From NCBI GenBank assembly GCA_003427395.1, contig BFEA01000159.1, forward strand, positions 1,357,036 to 1,384,087: a DNA stretch of 27,052 bases. Reading direction: 5' to 3'. Of this stretch, positions 1-9,639 are shown one piece after another. How positions within the stretch are numbered: the first letter of the stretch is position 1; each line of letters opens with the position of its first letter. Origin of the DNA: Chara braunii. Taxonomy: Eukaryota > Streptophyta > Charophyceae > Charales > Characeae. Under the pieces are notes generated by a model that ran no database searches, had not been told where the DNA came from, and saw only the letters and a program-made list of their open reading frames with translations. A program made the position numbers and the translations under genes.

Positions 1-87
<87 letters not shown>

Positions 88-93
88 TGTGTG
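1..93. repeat. Compound (CT)n(GT)n microsatellite
   Basis: Pure CT dinucleotides run from 1 to 36 and switch without a spacer to GT dinucleotides from 37 to 93, with one A interruption at 81. The array touches the window edge, so its true length is unknown. Confidence 0.98.
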
Positions 94-479
94 AAATCAG
101 AGAAACACACAAACGCAAACAAAAACCTCCACGCTGGAAGCTGATAGCCTCGTTGTACACATGCGCAGGATTGCGACGAGGAGAAAGACGAACGCTGCGA
201 CCTGCCTTGGCGACGCTAGAATAGGGCTCTCTCATTTATTGGCCTGATGTATACGTTCCCCTAGTTTGTTCGTCACTATGCATGCAATGCGACCGTATTC
301 GTCCGTATGCGTCTTTCAGGCAATTGGCCATATGCTGCTTTGGCCCAGATCAACGCGGGGTTGTGAACCGCCAGCGACAATGGGCAACCTTTTTTTTGCG
401 CCCCCTTCCTTTCCATTCGAAAAACTCTCTCCGTATCTAATGGTAATGGTCCATCGGGCCAATGAAAAAAAAAAAGGAA
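94..479. other. Unannotated DNA upstream of LINE-A
   Basis: No convincing coding region or RNA gene is seen. Short open frames occur on both strands but have no recognisable domain. A T8 run lies near 390 and an A11 run near 464-474. The A-run just precedes the GC-rich sequence that I take as the LINE-A leader, and may be the edge of an older insertion. I could not find a target-site duplication matching the LINE-A 3' flank. Confidence 0.5.
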
Positions 480-878
480 AGGCAGTAAGGGGGTGCTTGA
501 GAAGCTCAAACCGAAAACGGGGCCCGACCGGCGCCCTTCCGCCGGCACTAACGTAAGGGCTCGGACCAAGTGCGGGCCGCTAGCAACAGCAGGCGCGACT
601 GGCTGTGGGACCTACCGGCGCGATAGGACCACAGAAGGGGCGGCTTTCGATACCTCCCGCGACGACGGGGGTCATAGCCAGGCTATGGAGGACGCAGTCG
701 CAGACGCCCCTAATCGGACCTTCACACAAAGAGAGAAGTATAGTGGAAATAACGAGTGAGTGTAGAACTTCGTGAGGGAGTGCAAGATTTGACGTTGGAG
801 GAGAGAGAAGAAGAGACCTGGGGTTGCCACCGCCAGTGGAACAAGGTGATAGTCAAACGCATGCGCTGAGAAGCTGAC
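480..878 (+). other. Putative 5' leader of LINE-A
   Basis: This GC-rich stretch precedes the ORF1 start codon and has no coding signal of its own. An in-frame TGA at 867-869 closes the ORF1 frame just upstream of ATG 879, which supports that start. By analogy with other LINEs an internal promoter would lie here, but no element is recognisable. The left boundary is a guess, based on the change from A-rich to GC-rich sequence. Confidence 0.4.
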
Positions 879-3133
879 ATGGAAACACCGATGGCGGAAG
901 GGGGTCGTTCCTCGCCACAGGCTCCAGACCACCCCCAGGATGAAGACGATAACAGGATAAGAGAGCTGGCAAGGATGTGCTATGTTGAAGGGATTATGAC
1001 AACGTCAATTGCTCCCGGGGAAATGACGGTGGATGGGAGAGTAGCTACTTTCAAGGTCAACGAGAGCATCGACAAAACAAAAGTGGATTGGCTGAAAGAG
1101 CACACGGTGACGGTAATCTTTCGGGAAGGAGCTCGGTTCTTGCCAAAAAAACTGAAAGATGACGTAGTGCGAGCTTATGAGGACGAGCGCGTCCAGGACG
1201 GGAGCTTTGAGTTTGGAAACTTTAGAAGAGGGAGAGTGAAGGTGGAGAGCCCTAACATAGTTTCGTATATTGAAAAGTTGCCAACGGTAGCCACATGGTT
1301 AGTAGCTAAAGGGCATGACAAAATTACTCTAGGAGCTACCAGATATGCCCTGGACTTCAAGCCATGGCTCACAAGAGCTCAGCTCCGAGAACAACGGAGG
1401 AGAGAAGAGGAACTGACGTTTTGGGTGGGCGCGGTACAAGTTCCGTTGGACGCGATGCTATATTTGGAAGCACAAATACAAAAGGCAATCAGAACGGTGA
1501 CTTTCGCTCACCCACCAGAACCAAACAGACTGAAGCCATAAATTAATCTGAAATTCGACTTAGAGACGGAGGCGCGAGCAAACATGAAGGATAAAATTTC
1601 AGTGATTACTTTTGAAGGTGATACTCTTACGGTAAACCTGGCGTCGTCAGAGACTCCAAGATGCAGACGATGCAAGGCAATCTTTCACTCAGATGACCAG
1701 TGTCGAAGAAACCAAGGACAACAACAGAATGGAGCAAGCGAGGGCCAACCACAAGGCAATCAACGCGGTGCATCTGCAGTACGCCAAGAAGATCAAGGAA
1801 CCCTAGGACCAAGACGAAGTGCTACTGGAGGAAGTCAAGGACCGGCAATTGGACCACAACCAAGCGGAATGGCGTCAAACCATAATTATCCGGTTTTCTC
1901 ACCAGGTCATCAGCCTCACGCTTCAGCGCCAATCTTCAACCAGTGGGCTATGCCGATAGGGCCAGCAGGCAATCATTCATCATTTACACCATGGGCAACG
2001 CAAGGGGCAACAAGACGCGTCCAGGTACCGTGGGAACATGGCCTCCCTCAGGGGGCGGTGGGCAATGTACCTGGGCTTGTAGGAGGAAGATGGATAGGCG
2101 GGCGCCTCAACCTACAACAAGAAGAACCAGGTATTCCAGGACTGATGAGCAGAGCATTTGCGGTGCATAACAGAGGAATTATAGGAACAAACAGAGGTTG
2201 GGGTGTGGAGGAAAGAACGACAAAGCAGCAGAGGGGAGTCCAAGTAGGAGGAGGGGCGACAAGTGGCCTCCGACGGAGAGATATACAGATGGATGGGTCG
2301 TTCATCTCAGAGGCAGGTGGAGCAAGAGGGGAGGTGCCGACCGAGAGCAGACGGGGAGATATCACACCAGGGAAACAAAGGAGATTAAGCAGAGAAGGGG
2401 GCACGACATCGTCACAAGGATTGAGAGGAGAGCACTCAGGATCGTCTGAGTCAGAAACTTCCCAAGGCCAAGCGCATGGAATAGACACCCCGGGTTCCAA
2501 AAGAACTCGGAGGAGGGCTCCAGTGACACTAAATACAAGGCAACAAGAGGACATTGAGTCGAGAATTCTGCGGATTTTATGTATGGTGGTGAGGAACAGC
2601 ATGCATTTCACTGGCTAGAGCTCGTCAAGCATGGCGGTTAACCTCTTGTCGCTTACCTCACCGGAAGTCCTGATGCCGACAGTGATTTCCACGCAGGTGC
2701 GGACAGCAATCAGAGACAAATTTCAGTTCCACATGATCCCATAGATCTTGATGGTTCGTTTGATCATGGACAATCCAGAGAATGGAAAGAATCAAAATTT
2801 TTATTCCAATCCTGGATATTCGATTCGTATGCGGCCAACTGAAAATCTTGGAGCAGAAACTTCCAGGAAGCCCTAAGGCTCCTACTGATAACATGGATTG
2901 CAGATAAGAAGAGGCAGAAACTGCGAAGGATTGGAGTGTCACCGCTCGATTCAACAGAACTCATTATGGAACTGGAGGCAAAGTTCCCAAAGGAGAACAA
3001 ACTCCTATCTCCTCTTTTGCATACCTACTTGACATCCATCTGGTTGCCAGAAACTAGCAAATCACAAGGGCATAACAACAGACAAGCAACCCACTCCATC
3101 CAACAGGCAGAGGAGCGTGAAGCAAATGGGTAA
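879..3133 (+). pseudogene. LINE-A ORF1: RNA-binding zinc-knuckle protein, broken
   Basis: This is the nucleic-acid-binding ORF1 protein of a plant-type LINE, which would coat the element RNA. ATG 879 opens a frame that reads 220 residues to a TAA at 1539-1541. It then continues in the same frame through residues that fit the same domain, so the TAA is a mutation rather than a true end. The N-terminal part (FKPWLTRAQL, then FWVGAVQVPLDAM) has the spacing of the DUF4283/RRM-like domain of plant LINE ORF1s; that assignment is by pattern only. A CCHC knuckle, CX2CX4HX4C, is at 1662-1703. A Gln/Gly/Arg-rich low-complexity region follows. The first frame stops at 2618. A second frame (position mod 3 = 2), read from about 2570, carries EEQHAFHWLELVKHGG, crosses stops at 2639 and 2840, and reaches a TAA at 3131-3133. 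I infer one frameshift between about 2450 and 2570. Intact length would be about 750 residues. Confidence 0.85.
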
Positions 3134-6100
3134 TCTCAGGATCACATCATGGAACATGAGGGGATTGGGAGACACAGGAGGGGGATGCAAGAAGGAGAGG
3201 TTGAAAATATGGATCCACGCGAACAAAGTGCAAGTTGTATGTCTACAGGAGACGAAGCTAGAAGAAGAAAAGATGGAGGCATTCGGAGGTTGGTGGGACG
3301 GACCACAATTGTGGTCACCAGCGCAAGGCACGAGGGGAGGGGTAGGGATTTTAATCTACAAAAGTTTAGAAGCAGTAATTATAGACTTTTATGTGGACCT
3401 CTTGGGAAGATGGGCGTGGGTGAAGATTCTAGTTGAGGAGGAAGAATGGATGATAGCAACGGTCTCTGCACCAACGGACCAAAGAGAAAGAAGGTCGCTT
3501 TGCAAAGAGTTGTGGTATGTAATCCCACATTGTGACAGGACAGTGGTAGTGGGGGATTGGAACCTTACCCTAGACGATCCGGAGGGCAGCCAACAGGCGT
3601 CCGCAGACAAGGAGGCACTGTTAGGCCTGATGTCAGGATTGGATTTGATAGATCCTTACAGACTAAGTAATCCCGATAGGCAGAGCTACACGTGGTTGGA
3701 GTCCGTTGGACTACTTCCTGGTATCATCGGAGTTATGGGAAAGGAGGTATGAGAGTAATCAGAGTAATCGGAGAATTGGGAGTAATCAGCTGAAGGTTGG
3801 ACTACTTCCTGATATCATTGGAGTTATGGGAAAGGGTGAGTTCAGTCAAAGTTAATACACATTCGATGACCGACCACAAACCAATTAGCATAAGTCTGAC
3901 AACGAGTGCAATAGTAAGGAGTAAGGGGTTCTTCAGGTTTAACGTGCAAAACTTGGAAGATCCGGGGTTAAAAGAGTGGATGGGGCAGTTATGGACAGAC
4001 TGACAAGATGCGCAACCACTGTACACTTCGCTGGTGGGATGGTGGGATGTTGCGATCACGATTTTTTCGAATTTATAGAGCGTATTCTCACGAATACTGA
4101 CATTTGAGAGGAGGAAACAGGAAGATACCTTGAGGAAGAAGATCAAGTACGCAGAAGCGAGGATGGAGGAACACCCCATTTCACGATTGATGTGGGAAAA
4201 GGAAAGAGCCACACTGCTAAAAGATTGGGACGAAATGCAAGTAAAGAAGTCGGAGGTCTGGGCGGAAAGACTGAAGGTGAAGGAGTTGTAGTCTACGATC
4301 GAATGACTCGAGAATCATTTCAAAGATTATTACCAAACAGAGTGTCAGTGCCAATGACGGAACTCCAACACCCGTACGACAGCAGAGCAACCACATCTAA
4401 AGAGCTGACAGAGCTCTGTAACTACGTTGCACTCTATTACAGGGACATTCTCACATCGCGTACACAGGGGTCTGCTATCACTGAGGACTTACAAGAGGGA
4501 AACAACCACTGGAGAAACTCTTCGATCAAAATCTTAGGACCAGGGAAGTTGGATCTGGACCGGCCTGTGACAGAAGTTGAAGCACTAGAAGCTCTAAAAG
4601 TGATGGCTAAGGGTAAGGCACCTGGGTGTGATGGCTTGCCAACAGAGTTGTTTTTGGAGTTGTGGCACTTTATTGAAACTCGTCTTGTGAAAATTTACAA
4701 CCAAGTGTTGGAGGGAAGAAGGTTATCCATTAGCATGTTTAGGGAGGTAATCTTTGTCCCATTAAAAAAAAGAGATAGGAATGAGACCAGGAATTGGAGG
4801 TCAGTGTCACTGTTAAACGTTTCATATTAAATCTTGGCAAAAAGACTAGGTTGATACCTGTCGGAGCTAGTAAAAGCAGATCAGGCGGCGTTCGTTAGAG
4901 GAAGGTCAGTCTTCGACAACATCATTACAACCATTGAGACGTTGGAAACAGTTCGGGGGATATCATGGTGCTCCAGTTAGACCTGGAGAAAGCATACGAC
5001 CGGGTTAATTGGTCGTATGTCCTTACGACGCTCAAATGGATGGACTTCGACCGAAACTTCATTACATGGGTTAAGACGCTATATGCCTACTTCACTGTAG
5101 TTGTGATGATTAACGGGAAGCAATCAGAGGAGTTCCACTCACAAGGTCGTTGAGGCAGGGTCCCGCAGGGATGCCCGCTGACACCATTGTTGTTCGCAGT
5201 CCAGTTTGCGGTGGTCTTGAACAATATATGGGAACATCCACAAATCAGAGGTATGCCAGTAGCAACAACATCCTTCAAGGTGAAGGCGTTAGCGGACGAC
5301 CTATTTGCAGTGTCAGAGAACACACAGGAATCGATGGCGGCACTGAAGAATTGCCTGGACGAGTACTCTACATTGTCAGAAGCGACCATTAATTGGCACA
5401 GGTCAGTATATCTACTCCCAGATCACTACGAGTCAGCGGTGGAGTAGGGGATGAAGATAATAGAGAAAAATATTTCAGAAAGATTCTTAGGGGTTCAAAT
5501 ATCCCTAATGGATTGTGCAACGTACATGATGACCTGCTCCTCCAGAAATCTGAGACTCTTCAAAGAATGAACATGTGGGGTAGAGCTCCCTGCTTGTCCT
5601 TGGTCGACAGGTCGTTGGTGCTAAACGGAGCCCTCTTTGCATTGCTTTGGTTCGTGGGAACAGTGAGGCGTATAGGGGATTGCACGTATAAGCTTATAAG
5701 AAAACGAGCAGCGAGGTTCATTTGGAAACCTTTCGCGGGTGATCAGGATGCTTTCATCTCTAAAGTGGCATGGGAGATGCTATGCTTACCACGAGAGGAA
5801 GGTGGTCTGGGAATGGTTGACCCAAACACGCAGAATGAAGCGATGCTGATTAAATGGATAATACGGGCATGCTTGGAAGACCCTGCACAACACTGGGTGT
5901 ACTTGGCGGAGTCCACATTGGCTAGTGACTGGAACCTGTCGAGAACAGAGGACGTTTGGATGTGTTTGTTTCTGTCTTCGTACCAACACAAAAGAGTCCC
6001 CTTATGGGCAGCTATCATTCAGGTGTGGAGGAAGCTGTGTCCGAATGTGTGGACATCTCCGACAACGAAAGTAGAAGTTTTGGCTCAACCCATATTTGAG

Positions 6101-7276
6101 TATCCACCAATAAGGGCGAGGAATGGGCTCTGGTTCAAGGCGGACTCCCAAGCCCAGAGCTTTGGTAGGGCTTTGATAGAGAGAGGTGCTCTGCGGGTTA
6201 GAGACCTCTGGGACGGGTTTGCAGAAGACTGGAAAACAGAGGAGGAACTAAGGGAGAAGCTAGGACAGTTACGATATGTGGAAAGGAAGAGAGCAGCAGT
6301 GATAGAAGCAATAACAGAGGAGTGGAAAGTCATTATATTGTCTCCACAGACAATTGACCCACCGTGTACATGGTATATCCAACATGAAGAAGAGACAACC
6401 AACCTTTGGGAACTCAAATCAACGCAAGTGGATGGAAAACGAGTGTTTCAGAAGTGGACCTACTCAGCTTCAGGTCAGTTGAGTTCAGCTGAAGAAGACA
6501 CCCAGCCCAGGCTGGGTGGCGCACTGTCTCAAGTACGTGTGATAACTACGGAGCAAGAAGGGAGGAGGCAGGATATGGTACTTATAGCCAACGAGAAACC
6601 ATTTTCTAAACTGAAACTCGACCCAAAGGCATGGGAATGGAGGGCATTGGGTAGGGGGGCCGATAACGTGTGTTTATTCAACTATTCTTTGAAGGTTGGG
6701 TATAAGTGCATCATTCCCACAAAGCACCCTGAAGTCATTGCAAGAGCAAGATGGGCACAATAGCTCCCACTGGAGCCGGAGCTGATTGGAAGGGCTCTTA
6801 AAAAATGCTGGGAACAGTTGAAATTGATTCCTTGTCAACGACAAACCTCTATATTGTGGTTAGTATCACTGATTGCGACGCCCTCTGCAATCTGGTTGGC
6901 AAAACATGGGATGAAGTTATACTTAAAATGTGTGAGATGTGAGTGGGTTTTTGAGTCCACAGTCCACCTCTGGTGGCACTGCCCTGCTTCAAGCAGGATT
7001 TGGGTCTGGTGGAAACGGTTTTGGGAAAGATGTACAAAAGGAGCTTTCCCGTGGACGAGAGAATGGTGTTTCTTAGGGGGAGTACACGAAGGCAACAGTA
7101 TGGTAAAGGGATGGGGATACGTTGCATAGGTGACGATGGCAGTAGGTTTCACAGTAATCTGGCAGGAAAGGAACGATAAAGTGTTCAATGGCACAAAATG
7201 AACAAATGAATAAACACAGAGAACCTTTGTGAAGCTGCTACAGAGATCAATCATGGAGATTGGCAGAGGAAAGTAA
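3126..7276 (+). pseudogene. LINE-A ORF2: endonuclease / reverse transcriptase, broken
   Basis: This ORF encoded the target-nicking and cDNA-synthesis polyprotein. ATG 3126 lies inside the ORF1 end, an 8-nt overlap. EEP endonuclease motifs in order are SWNMRGLG, CLQETK, VVGDWN, SYTW, DYFLISLELWER and TDHKP (Asp-His at 3872-3877). A charged linker, in frame 2 to about 4290, follows. The reverse transcriptase has KGKAPGCDGLPTELF, LQLDLEKAYDRVNW (motif A, Asp at 4980) and ALADD (motif C at 5292-5300). After it comes a long C-terminal region. A zf-RVT-like segment at 6929-6982 has CX2CX8HX3HC, then WVWWKRFW. Reading frame by position: frame 0 to about 3705, frame 2 to about 4290, frame 1 to about 4960, frame 0 to about 5447, frame 2 to 7276. 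Internal stops include 4001, 4076, 4828, 5151, 6761 and 7127. A 91-bp insertion at 3706-3796 splits the endonuclease. The end at 7276 is the last stop of the C-terminal frame and is approximate. Confidence 0.92.
3706..3837 (+). repeat. Local duplication with filler inside LINE-A endonuclease
   Basis: A segment of about 40 bp coding for the DYFL..ELWER endonuclease motif occurs twice, at 3706-3745 and 3797-3835, an offset of 91 bp. The copies differ by two transitions (G/A at 3721, C/T at 3728). The intervening sequence of about 50 bp is not LINE-derived in any frame I can see, and repeats AGTAATC three times. The 91-bp net gain is not a multiple of three, so it shifts the frame. Confidence 0.9.
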
Positions 7277-7929
7277 ACAAGACAAGAAATCGGGAGTCTG
7301 ACTTAATCTAGTTCAAGGAGACATGGTGCTGGAATTAGCATATGGCAAAGATTACAGAGGATTGGATTGAACTGGACCAGTGGTCCTACAAAGATTTGTG
7401 AACAAAAGGAGAAGGATCCTGGATACTCGGATAAGAGGTCTTAGGGGGTCGCAGGAGACAGGCAGGGGGACCCGAAGGAGGAGGGAGTGTCTCACTTCAT
7501 ATCCATTGAGTTAGGTGGTTAACTAGAATTGGAATGCGAAGGCTATCACATTAGATAGGTAAAATAGGTAGACAGAGGTGGGGTGCACAATAGGAGTAGT
7601 AGTGGGAGGTAGCCATAGTCGATGAAAGGTTAGGAGTGGGGGAGGACATGTTAGTATTTTGTAGGCTGGGTTTATTGGTTTGTGAGGATTTTTTAATGGG
7701 CCTTGCAGGTATGTTTCTTAATGCTGCTCAGAGAGGAGACTGCAGGACAGAGGTCCTCAGGACCGGATCTGTTCCTAGTTAAGGACTCTCCCTCTAAAGC
7801 GTAAGCTAAGCTGCCTGAGGCTGCTAGTAATTTTCCGGGTCGAATTGTGGGGATCCCCGACCCCGAATCGATTTCAAGTCATACAAAGAGACTGATTTTG
7901 TTTAACAAAAAAAAAAGAAAAAAAAAGAA
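7277..7929 (+). other. LINE-A 3' UTR and A-rich tail
   Basis: No coding frame persists after 7276. The region contains GGTCCTCAGGACC (7753-7765), a 6-bp inverted repeat around one base. GGGTCG pairs with CGACCC nearby (about 7837-7865) and encloses the palindrome GGGGATCCCC. Such 3' stem-loops are candidates for reverse transcriptase recognition, but that role is inferred. The tail is A10 G A9 G AA at 7907-7929. Confidence 0.7.
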
Positions 7930-8370
7930 CAGATTGCATCTGTACCGCCTGCTATACCCAGTGGCAGCGCCCTAGTTGCATCTATACCTGGACCCATTCA
8001 ACTTTGTATAGTACCGGACTTTCCTCGGTGCGAAATTGTAGGCAATACTAGGCATACCCGGTCCTGCAGGCCTTGATTTCCCGACAATAAAATTGTGCCC
8101 ATGCCCAGAAACGGCCTCGCAAAATTGCGGGTGTACCCACATCCAGGGGTGTCCCTTGGATGGCAACCACAAAATTATGCTCATGCCCACCACATGGACC
8201 CTTGTGGCTCATCGGCGGCTGGCTGCGAGCATAGCCATCCGGTAGTAGGGTATATGAATAATTTGGCTGGTCCACCTTAGTCCAAGGTATGCCCATAAGT
8301 TTGTCTGGGTATGTCCATCAGTTGTGCATTCCGACAGTTAGTTATAACTGAAATTTTGCGGTTCCAACCT
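7930..8370. other. Gene-free stretch of degenerate short repeats
   Basis: No gene is seen. The sequence re-uses a few short words. ATTGCATCTGTACC at 7933 recurs as GTTGCATCTATACC at 7975, an offset of 42. The word AAATTG or a close variant is at 8033, 8090, 8122 and 8172, each followed by a word such as TGCCCATGCCC or GTGTACCCAC. Spacing is irregular (32-57 bp), so this is a decayed repeat cluster rather than a clean tandem array. Confidence 0.5.
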
Positions 8371-8374
8371 AGGT

Positions 8375-8640
8375 CCATGTTTTTCTTTTTTTTCTTTTTT
8401 CTTTTTGCAGTTCAACCTTGAACCATCAGTCCTGCTAGGGGGGGCGATACGAGCAGTCCCTTTGAGTAGACCAGCCCGTGCTCCAATCTATTGGTGGGGA
8501 GCAACACCTGCTGGATAGAGTGTCCAGCGTCCCACAATACATCGGCTGCTGGAAACTGATTTCAGTGTCCCAAACATGATAGATACAGGGTGTGAACAAT
8601 GCATGCGCAACCAAGGGCTGAAAACCGGGTGCAGCGTCCC
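8375..8640 (-). mobile_element. 3' end of a short retroelement (family X, copy 1)
   Basis: Read on the minus strand, this segment ends in an A-rich tail (complement of the T-rich tract at 8375-8407). The block at about 8450-8541 matches the complement of 26098-26200. Shared words include GGGACGCTGGAC, CCAGCAGGTG and TGCTCCCCA, in the same order and spacing. A hairpin GCTGGA / TCCAGC with a 7-nt loop is at 8510-8528. Two further GGGAC(G/A)CTG motifs are at 8561-8571 and 8625-8640, the last with a GCTG / CAGC stem. The 5' limit is not defined, and no coding sequence is recognisable. It may be a SINE or the 3' end of an unrelated LINE. Confidence 0.65.
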
Positions 8641-8779
8641 GTTGTTCCTAAGTTCGGGCATGGAGGGTGCTCCTGGCTCTACTTCCATAAGGGCAAGCGG
8701 GTGACGGGCAAAGGGATCTGGGAAGTCCGTTGCGAGCCTCAATGGAATATCCGGGGTGATTGTCACCCAGTCCTGAAAA

Positions 8780-8985
8780 GATAACTTATAGTCCCGAGGT
8801 ACATTCCCCCCTGTTCCTCCCTCCTCTCCTTCATTGTTCCTCGGTCCACCTCAGTCCTAGGGGCCGATATATCACTTCGGCCTAGACCAAGGTGGGCGAG
8901 TTTTGGTTCAGTTCATTCTTGGCTGCTCGTTCATTCATTCGGTCGGATTGGACCTTCACTCAGCTGCTGCTTCTTGTGTATGTCC

Positions 8986-9059
<74 letters not shown>

Positions 9060-9060
9060 N

Positions 9061-9149
<89 letters not shown>

Positions 9150-9177
9150 CGCACGTGCCCTACACACATGTGCCACA
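8780..9177 (+). mobile_element. Possible decayed LTR right end
   Basis: This is tentative. A sequence ending in CA at 9176-9177 is followed one base later by TGGTATC, the usual start of a plant primer-binding site. The candidate contains a TATA-like GATATATC near 8866 and a long CT array. The left end was not found and no second LTR is present in the window, so this could be chance. Confidence 0.3.
8990..9147. repeat. (TC)n microsatellite
   Basis: This is an uninterrupted TC dinucleotide array of about 158 bp with one ambiguous base at 9060. Because it is longer than many sequencing reads resolve, the recorded length should be treated as a minimum. Confidence 0.98.
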
Positions 9178-9178
9178 T

Positions 9179-9190
9179 TGGTATCGAAGC
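9179..9190 (+). other. Candidate tRNA primer-binding site
   Basis: TGGTATCGAAGC resembles the plant initiator-Met primer-binding site TGGTATCAGAGC. The first seven bases match, and two of the next five differ. It sits one base after a CA dinucleotide, the expected position relative to an LTR end. The match is short and imperfect. Confidence 0.3.
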
Positions 9191-9376
9191 AGAGCTCTGA
9201 ACCTATGCTCCCTCCCTCCCTCCCACTCTCACTATCCCGTGCTCATAGATAACTTTCTCTATGTTCTTTGTCGCAATTGCACCTAGTCCGTCAACACGAC
9301 CAGGCACGTTCTTCATCCAAGTTGGCACCTTTCCCCTCGGCGACCTCCACGACGGCGCTGCTCATCTGCGACAGTG

Positions 9377-9607
9377 CTGTTGTTGTCTCCTATAGACTGC
9401 GACGCACATCTGGTGTCGCTCATGGTGCAGCTCCAACGCGACCTTCGACCTTTGCCCATCGCTCTTACCGATTGCACGGCCTGACGAAGTGCTTGGAGCG
9501 CGGCCATCTTGGCCGCTTGCCGCTAGCGGGCCTGTGAGAAGTTCATTGAACCTTATCACTTTGAGGAAGGAGCAGCCATAACAAGTTTTCTGTAGATGAA
9601 CCTCAGG
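9377..9607 (+). pseudogene. Possible gag-like relic downstream of the primer-binding site
   Basis: One plus-strand frame (from CTG 9377) reads protein-like sequence, including HLVSLMVQLQRDLRPLPI, then SAWSAAILAA, then FIEPYHFEEGAAITSFL. It is interrupted by a TGA near 9482 and TAGs near 9524 and 9593. The stretch between stops is alpha-helix friendly and has no low-complexity bias, unlike its surroundings. Its place downstream of a candidate LTR and primer-binding site suggests a decayed gag. I do not recognise the family, and a chance frame cannot be excluded. Confidence 0.25.
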
Positions 9608-9639
9608 TAGGATCATTGACACGTGGACAGGTGACCTCC

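Larger units (their letters stand above)
480..7929 (+). mobile_element. LINE-A: decayed non-LTR retrotransposon, two ORFs, A-rich tail
   Basis: The order is leader, ORF1 with CCHC knuckle, ORF2 with endonuclease, reverse transcriptase and zf-RVT-like zinc segment, 3' UTR, then an A-rich tail at 7907-7929 (A10 G A9 G AA). This is the standard plant L1-like layout, and about 7.4 kb is a normal full length. It is a pseudo-element: in-frame stops at 1539, 2639, 2840, 4001, 4076, 4828, 6761 and 7127, plus several frame changes and a 91-bp insertion, interrupt the proteins. The 3' end is well placed by the tail. The 5' end is only an estimate, because no target-site duplication was identified. Confidence 0.93.

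Noticed and set aside
2048-2611. 187-codon minus-strand frame
   Set aside because: It is antisense to the Gln/Gly/Arg-rich part of LINE-A ORF1 and shows no domain of its own.
8373-8410. T-rich tract ending in GCAG that resembles a plant 3' splice site
   Set aside because: It is better explained as the complement of the A-rich tail of the minus-strand retroelement, because the same tail-plus-body arrangement occurs at 26.1-26.25 kb. No exon follows.
8892-9286. Several open frames of Leu-Ser or Arg-Glu repeats over the CT array
   Set aside because: They are produced entirely by translating a dinucleotide repeat.
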